Positions 1 to 6,584 of a DNA stretch of 21,647 nucleotides are shown piece by piece. Position 1 is the first letter of the stretch. Each line of letters opens with the position of its first letter. This stretch comes from Pseudomonadota bacterium (lineage in GTDB: Bacteria; Pseudomonadota; Alphaproteobacteria; Sphingomonadales; Sphingomonadaceae). The stretch spans positions 1-21,647 of the forward strand of contig JAEZCS010000248.1 in NCBI GenBank assembly GCA_023433445.1, in the 5' to 3' direction. The notes below the pieces were generated by a model. That model saw only the letters and a program-made list of their open reading frames with translations. It was not told the origin of the DNA and did not search any database. A program made the position numbers and the translations under genes.

Positions 1-1
1 G

Positions 2-418
2 AAGAAGGTCACGTCGGCCGCCGAGGAAATGGAACTGATCGCCGGTCAGAAGCCGGTCATCACCAAGGCTCGCAAGTCGATCGCGCAGTTCAAGCTGCGT
101 GAAGGCATGCCGATCGGCGCCAAGGTCACGCTGCGTCGTGAACGCATGTACGAGTTTCTTGATCGCCTGATCAATATCGCTCTGCCCCGCGTGCGCGACT
201 TCCGTGGTCTCAATCCGAAGAGCTTCGACGGCCGCGGCAACTATGCCTTCGGCATCAAGGAGCAGATCATCTTCCCCGAGATCAACTATGACCGCATCGA
301 CAAGGTGCGCGGCATGGACATCATCGTGACCACCACGGCGAAGACGGACGAGGAAGCGCGCGAGCTGCTGCGTCTCTTCGGTTTCCCCTTCCCGATCGAA
401 GAGAAGCAGGCGGCCTGA
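2..418 (+). CDS. rplE: Large-subunit ribosomal protein L5 (5' end outside window)
   Basis: L5 binds 5S rRNA and forms part of the central protuberance of the 50S subunit. The reading frame is open from base 2 and ends in TGA at 416-418. The visible 138 residues are the C-terminal three quarters of L5, including the conserved stretch RDFRGLNPKSFDGRGNY and the GIKEQIIFPEI motif. An internal ATG at 29 is not the true start, because in-frame L5-like sequence (KKVTSAAEE) precedes it. It is the first visible gene of the spc operon and lies 49 nt before rpsN. The 5' truncation is due only to the window edge. Confidence 0.97.
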   Translation, partial: KKVTSAAEEMELIAGQKPVITKARKSIAQFKLREGMPIGAKVTLRRERMYEFLDRLINIALPRVRDFRGLNPKSFDGRGNYAFGIKEQIIFPEINYDRIDKVRGMDIIVTTTAKTDEEARELLRLFGFPFPIEEKQAA

Positions 419-467
419 ACAGGTCCCGCTTCTCTTTCCAGACACCCAAGGAAAGAGAACTTAAGTC

Positions 468-773
468 ATGGCGAAACTGAGTTCGATCAACAAGAATGAG
501 CGCCGCAAGAAGCTGGTGAAGAAATATGCCGGCCGCTATGCGAAGCTCAAGGCGATCGCGAATGATACCGCGGCCGATGACAGCGATCGTCTGATCGCGC
601 GTCTGAAGATGGCGGAGATCCCCCGCAACGGCAATCCGACCCGTATCCGGAACCGCTGCGAGCTGACGGGGCGTCCCCGCGCTTATTACCGCAAATTCCG
701 TCTCTGCCGCGTGCAGCTGCGTGATCTGGCCAACAAGGGCCTTATCCCCGGCGTCACCAAGTCGAGCTGGTAA
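468..773 (+). CDS. rpsN: Small-subunit ribosomal protein S14, long zinc-free form
   Basis: S14 is a primary assembly protein of the 30S head. The 101-residue protein has the conserved C-terminal block RNRCELTGRPRAYYRKF, then LRDLANKGLIPGVTKSSW. It contains only two isolated cysteines and no CxxC pairs, so it is the long form without the zinc ribbon, as in most proteobacteria. A purine-rich AAGGAAAGAGAA stretch lies upstream of the ATG. Order and spacing (rplE-rpsN-rpsH) are those of the canonical spc operon. Confidence 0.98.
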   Translation: MAKLSSINKNERRKKLVKKYAGRYAKLKAIANDTAADDSDRLIARLKMAEIPRNGNPTRIRNRCELTGRPRAYYRKFRLCRVQLRDLANKGLIPGVTKSSW

Positions 774-785
774 GGATCATTTGAG

Positions 786-1181
786 ATGGCATTGACCGAT
801 CCCCTGGGTGATATGCTCACCCGCATCCGCAACGGGCAGCAGGCGAAGAAGGACAGCGTTGTGTCCCCCGCTTCGAAGCTCCGTGCCCGCGTGCTCGACG
901 TGCTGCAGCGCGAAGGTTACATTCGTGGTTATTCCGAGGAAGTCCTCGGCAAGCACCCCGGCCTGCGCATCGAGCTGAAATATTTCGAAGGCCAGCCTGC
1001 GATCAAGCATGTCGCCCGCGTTTCGAAGCCCGGCCGCCGCGTCTATTCGGGTTCCAAGGAACTCCCCGTGGTCCGCAATGGTCTGGGCATCACCATTGTC
1101 TCAACGCCCCGCGGCGTTCTGTCCGACGCCGAAGCGCGCGAGCAGAATGTCGGCGGCGAAGTGCTGGCGGAGGTGTTCTGA
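786..1181 (+). CDS. rpsH: Small-subunit ribosomal protein S8
   Basis: S8 binds the central domain of 16S rRNA; in E. coli it is also the translational repressor of the spc operon. The 131-aa protein starts MALTDPLGDMLTRIRNGQ, a nearly invariant S8 N-terminus, and ends with the family signature STPRGVLSDAEAREQNVGGEVLAEVF. It starts 12 nt after rpsN. Its TGA overlaps the rplF ATG by one nucleotide, which predicts translational coupling. Whether the S8 repressor site is conserved here could not be judged, because the E. coli-like site lies in rplE upstream of what is visible. Confidence 0.98.
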   Translation: MALTDPLGDMLTRIRNGQQAKKDSVVSPASKLRARVLDVLQREGYIRGYSEEVLGKHPGLRIELKYFEGQPAIKHVARVSKPGRRVYSGSKELPVVRNGLGITIVSTPRGVLSDAEAREQNVGGEVLAEVF

Positions 1182-1714
1182 TGAGCCGTACTGGTAAGAA
1201 GCCGGTTGCCGTTCCGTCGGGCGTCACCGCTGCTATCGAAGGTGGTCAGCTGTCGGTGAAGGGCCCCAAGGGCACATTGTCGCTGCCGCTGGCCGACGAA
1301 GTGACCTACAGCATCGAAGACGGTTCGATCGCCGTGAAGCCTGCCAATGACAGCAAGCGCGCTCGCGCTTTCTGGGGGATGCAGCGCACGTTGATCGCCA
1401 ACCTGATCACTGGCGTGACGGAGGGCTTCTCCAAGAAGTTGCTCATCACCGGTGTGGGCTACCGTGCCAACTCGCAGGGCAAGACCCTGAAGCTGCAGCT
1501 CGGCTATTCGCATGATGTCGATTTCGAGATTCCCGAAGGGATCGAGATCAAGACCCCGGATAACACCACGGTCGAGATCAGCGGCATTGACAAGCAGAAG
1601 GTGGGTCAGGTTGCCGCCGAGATCCGCCGCTGGCGCAAGCCCGAGCCTTATAAGGGCAAGGGTATCAAGTACGCCGGCGAGTTCATCTTCCGCAAGGAAG
1701 GGAAGAAGAAGTAA
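1181..1714 (+). CDS. rplF: Large-subunit ribosomal protein L6
   Basis: L6 lies near the GTPase-associated centre of the 50S subunit and contacts 23S rRNA helix 97. The 177-aa product starts MSRTGKKPVAVPSGV and ends with the conserved L6 signature RRWRKPEPYKGKGIKYAGE. Length is normal for the family. The ribosome binding site GGAGGT (1169-1174) lies inside the end of rpsH, 6 nt before the ATG, and the start overlaps the rpsH stop in TGATG, so coupled translation is likely. rplR starts 2 nt after its TAA. Confidence 0.98.
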   Translation: MSRTGKKPVAVPSGVTAAIEGGQLSVKGPKGTLSLPLADEVTYSIEDGSIAVKPANDSKRARAFWGMQRTLIANLITGVTEGFSKKLLITGVGYRANSQGKTLKLQLGYSHDVDFEIPEGIEIKTPDNTTVEISGIDKQKVGQVAAEIRRWRKPEPYKGKGIKYAGEFIFRKEGKKK

Positions 1715-1715
1715 G

Positions 1716-2069
1716 ATGGCAAAGCTTTCCCTCTTCGCGCGGCGTCGTCGCCGCGTCCGCACCGCGCTCAAGGCAGTTTCGGGCCACAAGCCCCGCCTCA
1801 GCGTCCACCGTTCGGGCCGTCACATCTACGCCCAGGTCATCGACGATGCGCAGGGCAAGACCTTGGCCGCCGCGTCGACCCTGGACAAGGATGTGCGTGG
1901 CCAGACCGGTGCAACCTCGCAGGCCGCCGCTGATGTCGGCAAGCGCGTCGCTGCCGCGGCGACCGCTGCCGGCGTCACCAAGGTCGTGTTCGACCGTGGT
2001 GGTTTCCTGTTCCATGGCCGCGTCAAGGCGCTGGCCGATGCGGCCCGTGAAGCCGGGCTGGAGTTCTGA
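1716..2069 (+). CDS. rplR: Large-subunit ribosomal protein L18
   Basis: L18 binds 5S rRNA together with L5. The protein of 117 aa begins MAKLSLFARRRRRVRTALKA and contains RLSVHRSGRHIYAQVIDD and the C-terminal FDRGGFLFHGRVKALADAAR motif typical of L18. The frame is open further upstream (to 1512), but that part overlaps rplF in another frame. The ATG at 1716 directly after the rplF stop matches the family start and length, and GGAAGGGAAGAAGAAG before it can act as the ribosome binding site. rpsE follows after 2 nt. Confidence 0.97.
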   Translation: MAKLSLFARRRRRVRTALKAVSGHKPRLSVHRSGRHIYAQVIDDAQGKTLAAASTLDKDVRGQTGATSQAAADVGKRVAAAATAAGVTKVVFDRGGFLFHGRVKALADAAREAGLEF

Positions 2070-2071
2070 TC

Positions 2072-2794
2072 ATGGCTGACGAAAACGAAATCCAGGCCCA
2101 GCCGGGCGCACCCGCCGCTGTCGAAGGTGGCGAGCAGCAGACCGAGGGCCGGGGTCCCGGCCGTGGCCGTGGCCGTGGCGGTGACCGCAACCGTGGCGAG
2201 CGCGGTGGCCGTGGCCGTCGTGACGACCGCCGCGGTGGCAACCGTGATGAGGATCAGGGCGAAGAGCTGATCGAGAAGCTGGTTCACATCAACCGCGTCT
2301 CGAAGACCGTCAAGGGCGGTAAGCGTTTCGGCTTCGCGGCTCTGGTCGTCGTCGGCGACGGCAAGGGTCGGGCCGGCTTCGGCCATGGCAAGGCGCGCGA
2401 AGTGCCCGAAGCCATCAGCAAGGCGACTGCTTCGGCCAAGAAGGCGATGGTTCGCGTTCCGCTGAAGGAAGGCCGTACGCTGCACCATGATGGCCTCGGC
2501 CATTTCGGTGCGGGCAAGGTGACGGTTCGTTCGGCTCCGGCCGGTACGGGTATCATCGCCGGTGGTCCGATGCGCGCCGTGTTCGAAAGCCTCGGCGTCG
2601 CTGATGTCGTGACCAAGTCGAACGGCACGTCCAACCCCTATAACATGATCCGTGCGACCTTCGCGGCGCTGGGCGAACAGACCAGCCCGAAGTCGGTGGC
2701 GCAGCGCCGTGGCAAGAAGGTCGCCGACCTTTTGCGTCGCGGTGGTGCCTCGGCCGAAGTCGCGCAGGCTGATGCCGAAGCGATTGCGGAGTAA
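2072..2794 (+). CDS. rpsE: Ribosomal protein S5 with Arg/Gly-rich N-terminal extension
   Basis: S5 helps form the mRNA entry tunnel and contributes to decoding fidelity. The core S5 fold starts near residue 63 (ELIEKLVHINRVSKTVKGG) and continues through VVVGDGKGRAGFGHGKAREV and GGPMRAVFESLGVADVVTKS to about residue 215. The preceding 62 residues are extra: an acidic segment (residues 1-25) followed by a highly basic Arg/Gly tract (residues 27-57, repeats of RGRG, RGG and GGRGRR). The 240-aa length compares with about 167 aa for E. coli S5. The ATG lies 2 nt after rplR and the frame has no internal start that would give a standard-length protein, so the extension is probably real. Its role is unknown; RNA contact is an inference from composition. 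Confidence 0.97.
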   Translation: MADENEIQAQPGAPAAVEGGEQQTEGRGPGRGRGRGGDRNRGERGGRGRRDDRRGGNRDEDQGEELIEKLVHINRVSKTVKGGKRFGFAALVVVGDGKGRAGFGHGKAREVPEAISKATASAKKAMVRVPLKEGRTLHHDGLGHFGAGKVTVRSAPAGTGIIAGGPMRAVFESLGVADVVTKSNGTSNPYNMIRATFAALGEQTSPKSVAQRRGKKVADLLRRGGASAEVAQADAEAIAE

Positions 2795-2800
2795 GACGAC

Positions 2801-2980
2801 ATGGCGAAGATCAAGATCAAGCAGATCGGTTCGCCGATCCGCCGCCCCGAAGCCCAGAAGAAGATTCTGATCGGATTGGGCCTTGGCAAAATGCACCGCG
2901 TGGTGGAGCTGGAAGACACTGCGGAAGTCCGCGGCGCCATTGCCAAGCTGCCTCACATGGTGGCTGTGGTCGAAGGCTGA
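2801..2980 (+). CDS. rpmD: Large-subunit ribosomal protein L30
   Basis: This short gene encodes 59 aa starting MAKIKIKQIGSPIRRPEAQK and containing the L30 signature IGLGLGKMHRVVELEDTAEVRG and the end HMVAVVEG. L30 is a small, non-universal 50S protein contacting 23S rRNA domain II. It starts 6 nt after rpsE in the canonical spc order (rpsE-rpmD-rplO). Length is normal for bacterial L30. The next gene, rplO, is separated by about 150 nt containing two hairpins, the first loose junction in the operon. Confidence 0.97.
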   Translation: MAKIKIKQIGSPIRRPEAQKKILIGLGLGKMHRVVELEDTAEVRGAIAKLPHMVAVVEG

Positions 2981-3005
2981 GCCTTCTGACCACAGAGGAA
3001 TGAAG

Positions 3006-3031
3006 CGGGAGAGGGGGCGACCCCTCTTTCG
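3006..3031 (+). terminator. Hairpin with GCGA loop between rpmD and rplO
   Basis: AGAGGGG (3010-3016) pairs with CCCCTCT (3021-3027) around the GNRA-type tetraloop GCGA. Two G-U pairs and two further G-C pairs extend the stem to 3006/3031. The tail GTTATTTGGG is only moderately T-rich, so it may be an attenuator or a processing/stability element rather than a full terminator. Confidence 0.5.
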
Positions 3032-3042
3032 TTATTTGGGAA

Positions 3043-3063
3043 AGGGCGCTGTTAGCGCGCCCT
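3043..3063 (+). terminator. Second hairpin between rpmD and rplO
   Basis: AGGGCGC (3043-3049) pairs perfectly with GCGCCCT (3057-3063) and is followed by CTTT. It lies directly upstream of the rplO ribosome binding region. With the 3006-3031 stem it forms a tandem that could attenuate or process the spc transcript. Direct termination is uncertain because the T-tract is short. Confidence 0.45.
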
Positions 3064-3129
3064 CTTTAAGTTGTCCTGCCGGAGAGATCTTGAGTGGGAC
3101 TGCGCGAACATAGCGAAAGCGAGTGCACA

Positions 3130-3654
3130 ATGACGAAGCTTAACGAACTCAACGACAATGCCGGTGCCCGCAAGGGCCGCATGCGCGTCGGCCGCGGTAT
3201 CGGCTCGGGCAAGGGCAAGACCGCCGGTCGCGGCCAGAAGGGTGCCAAGGCACGTTCGGGCGTCAGCATCAACGGTTTTGAGGGCGGCCAGATGCCGCTC
3301 CACATGCGCTTGCCGAAGCGCGGCTTCAACAACATCTTCGCCAAAGATTACGCGATCGTAAACCTTGGCGCCCTGCAGAAGGCGATCGACGCCGGTAAGA
3401 TCGACGTCAACACGACGATCGACCATGCTGCGCTCAAGGGTGCCGCTTTGGCCCGTGGCGGCAAGGACGGTATTCGTTTGCTTGCGAAGGGCGAACTGAC
3501 GGCCAAGGTCAACCTGCTCGTCTCGGGCGCGTCAAAGGGTGCGGTTGAAGCGGTCGAAAAGGCTGGTGGCAAGGTCGAAGTGATCGCCGTTGTTTCGGCT
3601 GCCGAAAAGGCCGCTGCCAAGAAGGGCAGCGCCAAGGCCGCCAAGAAGGCTTGA
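3130..3654 (+). CDS. rplO: Large-subunit ribosomal protein L15
   Basis: L15 is a late-assembly 50S protein. The 174-aa product begins MTKLNELNDNAGARKGRMRV, the usual L15 start, with the G/K-rich RGIGSGKGKTAGRGQKG tract, the FEGGQMPLHMRLPKRGF motif and a Lys/Ala-rich tail (AAAKKGSAKAAKKA). The ATG at 3130 is chosen by homology. The frame also extends to a GTG at 3094 that has a better ribosome binding site (GGAGAG, 3081-3086, 7 nt ahead), so a 12-residue longer form or an upstream initiation region is possible. A strong terminator-like stem follows 25 nt after the stop. Confidence 0.96.
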   Translation: MTKLNELNDNAGARKGRMRVGRGIGSGKGKTAGRGQKGAKARSGVSINGFEGGQMPLHMRLPKRGFNNIFAKDYAIVNLGALQKAIDAGKIDVNTTIDHAALKGAALARGGKDGIRLLAKGELTAKVNLLVSGASKGAVEAVEKAGGKVEVIAVVSAAEKAAAKKGSAKAAKKA

Positions 3655-3679
3655 GCTAGGCCGTAAGGCTTGCAAGCAT

Positions 3680-3711
3680 GGCCCCGCTGCCCGATATGGG
3701 TAGGCGGGGCC
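3680..3711 (+). terminator. Probable intrinsic terminator between rplO and secY
   Basis: GGCCCCGC (3680-3687) pairs perfectly with GCGGGGCC (3704-3711). The inner CCC/GGG (3690-3692 and 3698-3700) adds a second short stem. The tail is TTGTGTTTG. Strength and tail fit a rho-independent terminator or strong attenuator closing the ribosomal part of the operon. Confidence 0.65.
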
Positions 3712-3728
3712 TTGTGTTTGGGATCAAA

Positions 3729-3757
3729 AGGACCTTCATTGTCGTCTCTGATATAGT
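3729..3757 (+). promoter_or_regulatory. Candidate secY promoter
   Basis: TATAGT (3752-3757) matches five of six bases of the TATAAT consensus. AGGACC (3729-3734) lies 17 nt upstream as a weak -35 match (three of six). Placed just after the terminator-like stem, it would start a transcript near 3764 with a leader of about 110 nt before secY. This is pattern matching only. Confidence 0.35.
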
Positions 3758-3802
3758 TCAGAATGAACGGTGTGAATTTCCGAGTTCGACAGCGTGCGAT
3801 CA

Positions 3803-3847
3803 CCCCGCTAAGGGGTTAGCGATTCCGCTCCGGATACCTTATTCCGG
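3803..3847 (+). promoter_or_regulatory. Alternative hairpins in the secY leader
   Basis: CGCTAA (3806-3811) pairs with TTAGCG (3816-3821) around GGGG. The same GGGG (3812-3815) can instead pair with CCCC (3803-3806), so the two folds exclude each other. A third stem, CCGGA (3830-3834) with TCCGG (3843-3847), follows 25 nt before the secY ATG. Mutually exclusive pairing in a leader suggests, but does not prove, control of secY expression. Confidence 0.35.
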
Positions 3848-3872
3848 CAAGATGTTTTGAAGGGCAGCCAAG

Positions 3873-5237
3873 ATGGCATCGAGAGCCGACCAGCTCGCAT
3901 CCAATCTCAGCCTGGCAAAGTTCAGCCAGGCGACCGACCTCAAGAAGCGCCTGTGGTTTACGCTTGGCGCGCTGATCGTGTTCCGCTTTCTGAGCTTCGT
4001 GCCGCTGCCGGGCGTCGACCCGACGGCGCTGTCGCAGCTTTATGCACAGACGAATGGCGGTGTGCTGGACATCTTCAACACCTTCTCGGGTGGATCACTC
4101 TCGCGCATGAGCCTGATCGCGCTTGGTGTTATGCCCTACATCACCGCCTCCATCGTGGTGCAGCTCGCCGCCAGCCTCTCGCCCCAACTTGCGGCGATCA
4201 AGAAGGAAGGCGAGAGCGGGCGCAAGAAGCTGAACCAATATACCCGCTATGGCACCGTCGGCCTGACGGCGGTTCAGGGTTATTTCATCGCTGTTGGTCT
4301 TGAGAGCTTTGGTGCGCAGTCGGGTGTCCAGGCGGTCGTCGATCCTGGCTACCTGTTCCGCATCGCTGCAGTCGTCTCGCTGATCGGGGGGACGATGTTC
4401 CTGATGTGGCTGGGTGAACAGATCACGTCGCGCGGCATCGGTAACGGCGTTTCGCTCATCATCATGGCTGGCATCGTCGCACAGCTTCCGGTCACGCTGA
4501 GCAACTTGTTCAAGTCGGGCAGCGAAGGGTCGATTTCAGGCCTGCTGATCGTCATGGTCATCGCTCTGGCGGTCGGCTTGATCCTGCTGATCTGTTTCAT
4601 GGAACGTGCTCAGCGCCGGGTGTTGATCCAGTATCCCAAGCGCCAGACGCGCCAGGGACTGATGCAGGCTGACCGGAGCCATCTGCCGCTCAAGGTCAAT
4701 ACCGCGGGTGTGATTCCGCCGATCTTTGCCAGCTCGTTGCTGCTGATGCCGCTCACGATCTCGCAGTTCGCGGGGAATACGGTTGCTGGCGAGAGCAGGC
4801 TTGGCGATTTGGTGCTGACGCTCAACCAGTATCTGTCGCACGGTAGCCCAGTCTACATGGCTCTGTATGGGCTCGGTATCGTTTTCTTCTGCTTCTTCTA
4901 CACGGCCGTCGTGTTTAACCCGGAAGAGACTGCGGACAATCTCAAGCGAAACGGTGGGTTCATCCCCGGCATTCGTCCGGGCAAGAACACGGAAAATTAT
5001 CTGGACTATGTCCTGACCCGGATCACCGTTATCGGTGCGGCTTACCTGGCTATCATCTGCCTGGTGCCGGAATTCGCCATCGCGCGGGCGGGGATTCCCT
5101 TCTATCTGGGCGGGACCAGTCTGCTGATCGTGGTGAACGTCACCGTTGATACGGTTACCCAGATCCAGAGTCATCTGCTCGCCCACCAATATGGGGATCT
5201 CATCAAGAAGGCCAAGCTGAAGGGCCGGCTCCGTTAA
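3873..5237 (+). CDS. secY: Preprotein translocase channel subunit SecY
   Basis: SecY is the central pore of the SecYEG translocon in the inner membrane. The 454-aa protein has the typical start ASNLSLAKFSQATDLKKRLW, then FRFLSFVPLPGVDPTALSQL, the motif GGSLSRMSLIALGVMPYITASI, GEQITSRGIGNGVSLIIMAGI, and FMERAQRRVLIQYPKRQ in the large cytosolic loop. About ten hydrophobic segments are visible, and the C-terminus ends HQYGDLIKKAKLKGRLR. GAAGGG (3859-3863) is the likely ribosome binding site, 9 nt before the ATG. It follows a 218-nt gap holding a terminator and a possible promoter, and runs into adk 42 nt downstream, so secY-adk is probably one transcript. Confidence 0.98.
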   Translation: MASRADQLASNLSLAKFSQATDLKKRLWFTLGALIVFRFLSFVPLPGVDPTALSQLYAQTNGGVLDIFNTFSGGSLSRMSLIALGVMPYITASIVVQLAASLSPQLAAIKKEGESGRKKLNQYTRYGTVGLTAVQGYFIAVGLESFGAQSGVQAVVDPGYLFRIAAVVSLIGGTMFLMWLGEQITSRGIGNGVSLIIMAGIVAQLPVTLSNLFKSGSEGSISGLLIVMVIALAVGLILLICFMERAQRRVLIQYPKRQTRQGLMQADRSHLPLKVNTAGVIPPIFASSLLLMPLTISQFAGNTVAGESRLGDLVLTLNQYLSHGSPVYMALYGLGIVFFCFFYTAVVFNPEETADNLKRNGGFIPGIRPGKNTENYLDYVLTRITVIGAAYLAIICLVPEFAIARAGIPFYLGGTSLLIVVNVTVDTVTQIQSHLLAHQYGDLIKKAKLKGRLR

Positions 5238-5279
5238 AAGCGCATCAGCGCCAGCGCGAGAACAGGGGAGTATGCGCAC

Positions 5280-5930
5280 ATGAATATCATTCTGCTGGGC
5301 CCTCCGGGAGCAGGTAAGGGCACGCAGGCGAGTCGTTTGGTTGAACAGCGCGGCATGGTGCAGCTGTCGACGGGCGACATGCTGCGGGCAGCGGTGAAGG
5401 CTCAAACGCCGGTCGGGCTTAAAGCCAAGGCGGTCATGGAAGCGGGTGAGCTCGTTTCGGACGAGATCGTCTCTGGCATCATCGGGGAGGCACTGGACGG
5501 GCTCGCCAGCGGCACAGGCGTGATTTTCGACGGCTATCCCCGCACTGAAGCGCAGGCGCATTCGCTTGACGCTATACTTGCAGACCGTAGCCGCACGCTC
5601 GATCATGTCATCGAACTTGATGTTGATGAGGACGCTCTAGTCGAGCGCATCACTGGCCGGTTCACCTGCGCCAGCTGTGGCGAAGGCTATCATGACAGCT
5701 TCAAGCAGCCGAAAGTCGAGAACGAGTGCGACAAGTGCCACGGGCATGAGTTCAAGCGTCGCCCCGACGACAATGAAGAAACTGTCCGCACCCGCATGGC
5801 GGAATATCGCGCCAAGACCGCTCCTATTCTGCCAATCTATGAGGCGAGGGGCATCGTGTCTCGCGTCGACGGCATGGCTGATATGGAAGATGTGACTGCA
5901 GCGATTGCGGCCATCCTGGATCAGGCCTGA
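5280..5930 (+). CDS. adk: Adenylate kinase, zinc-type LID
   Basis: Adk interconverts ATP + AMP and 2 ADP in the cytosol. The 216-aa long-form enzyme has the P-loop GPPGAGKGT (residues 7-15), the AMP-binding LSTGDMLRAAV (29-39), DGYPRT (84-89) and the R-rich LID. The LID carries four cysteines, C130, C133, C150 and C153 (CASC ... CDKC), the pattern of zinc-stabilised LID domains rather than the Cys-free E. coli type. The gene lies 42 nt after secY, with AGGGGAG upstream of the ATG. An inverted repeat follows 10 nt after the stop. The usual neighbour rpsM is not present downstream. Confidence 0.98.
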   Translation: MNIILLGPPGAGKGTQASRLVEQRGMVQLSTGDMLRAAVKAQTPVGLKAKAVMEAGELVSDEIVSGIIGEALDGLASGTGVIFDGYPRTEAQAHSLDAILADRSRTLDHVIELDVDEDALVERITGRFTCASCGEGYHDSFKQPKVENECDKCHGHEFKRRPDDNEETVRTRMAEYRAKTAPILPIYEARGIVSRVDGMADMEDVTAAIAAILDQA

Positions 5931-5940
5931 ACACATCAAA

Positions 5941-5969
5941 TTTCTCCCGTCGCGTATCGACGGGAGAAA
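5941..5969 (+). terminator. 12-bp perfect inverted repeat after adk
   Basis: TTTCTCCCGTCG (5941-5952) and CGACGGGAGAAA (5958-5969) pair perfectly around CGTAT. It sits 10 nt after the adk stop. There is no T-run after the stem on the plus strand, but the stem itself ends in AAA and the position fits an end-of-operon hairpin. Confidence 0.6.
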
Positions 5970-5974
5970 GAGGA

Positions 5975-6550
5975 CGCGTTCTTCGCTCTTGGCTGTCCTG
6001 GTTGCCGCTCGCCGATGGCGCCACTGACCGAATAAAGCCCACTCCTGATTTACGCCGCCTTATCGATAGCGAGTAACGCGGGCATCGAGTGCGATCAGCC
6101 GATCTTTGCAGGGATCGTCATGCTAGCGTGACGGTTACGCAGCCAGCACGACTATATTCGCGATGTCGCCGCCTGGAGCACAGATCCGCAAGGAGCAGGA
6201 GCATGCTCGAAAGCGAAATCCCGAGAGCGAGGACTGTTGGGCAGCGTCGCGAATGCGCGCTTGATTGGGGTGAGCCAATATCAAAGCCTTAGGTCGTCGG
6301 GTCCTGGCAAACCCAGAAAGCTGATTCGGTCATAGGTGCGCCAGACTTCGCCGCCACTCCCTGCAAACATGGTGTCGAGGTGCCATGAGCTATGTAGCGC
6401 GGGTCCGAGGCATATGGCAGCCGCAGTAGACGAGGCTTTGGTGAGCAACTTGCGAGGTAGGCCGATCGTGGAACAGGTGGAGTTGGTGCCAACCTGATAG
6501 CCTCGCCGCTTGTGTTGATCCTTGGCAAATTATCTCCCTGGGATCTTAAC
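5975..6550. other. Gene-poor stretch between adk and the acyltransferase gene
   Basis: No frame here gives a protein I recognise, and the short open frames on both strands (for example 6089-6292 plus and 6289-6717 minus) have atypical composition, with many Arg, Ser, Pro and Cys. The stretch looks less GC-rich than the genes on either side. It holds an 18-bp near-palindrome (6116-6133) and several short repeats. I see no tRNA, terminal inverted repeats or transposase remnant. It could be decayed DNA at a rearrangement junction. Confidence 0.5.
6116..6133. repeat. 18-bp near-palindrome
   Basis: CGTCATGCTAGCGTGACG equals its reverse complement except at one symmetric pair (T opposite G). It has a GCTAGC centre, which is rare in such GC-rich DNA. 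It could be an operator half-site pair or a remnant end of a mobile element. Nothing nearby decides between these. Confidence 0.4.
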
Positions 6551-6584
6551 CGATTGATTGCTGTTTGATTGCTATTGTGTCCGG

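Noticed and set aside
468..773. Possible zinc-ribbon S14
   Set aside because: Only isolated cysteines are present, without CxxC pairs; the 101-aa length also fits the zinc-free form.
1826..2956. 376-codon minus-strand frame opposite rplR-rpsE-rpmD
   Set aside because: Shadow of the ribosomal genes; low-complexity TATATATA-like protein (Ala/Thr-rich) arises from the Arg/Gly tract of S5.
3857..4303. Open frame starting 16 nt before secY in another frame
   Set aside because: It overlaps the well-supported secY in a different frame and has no recognisable domain.
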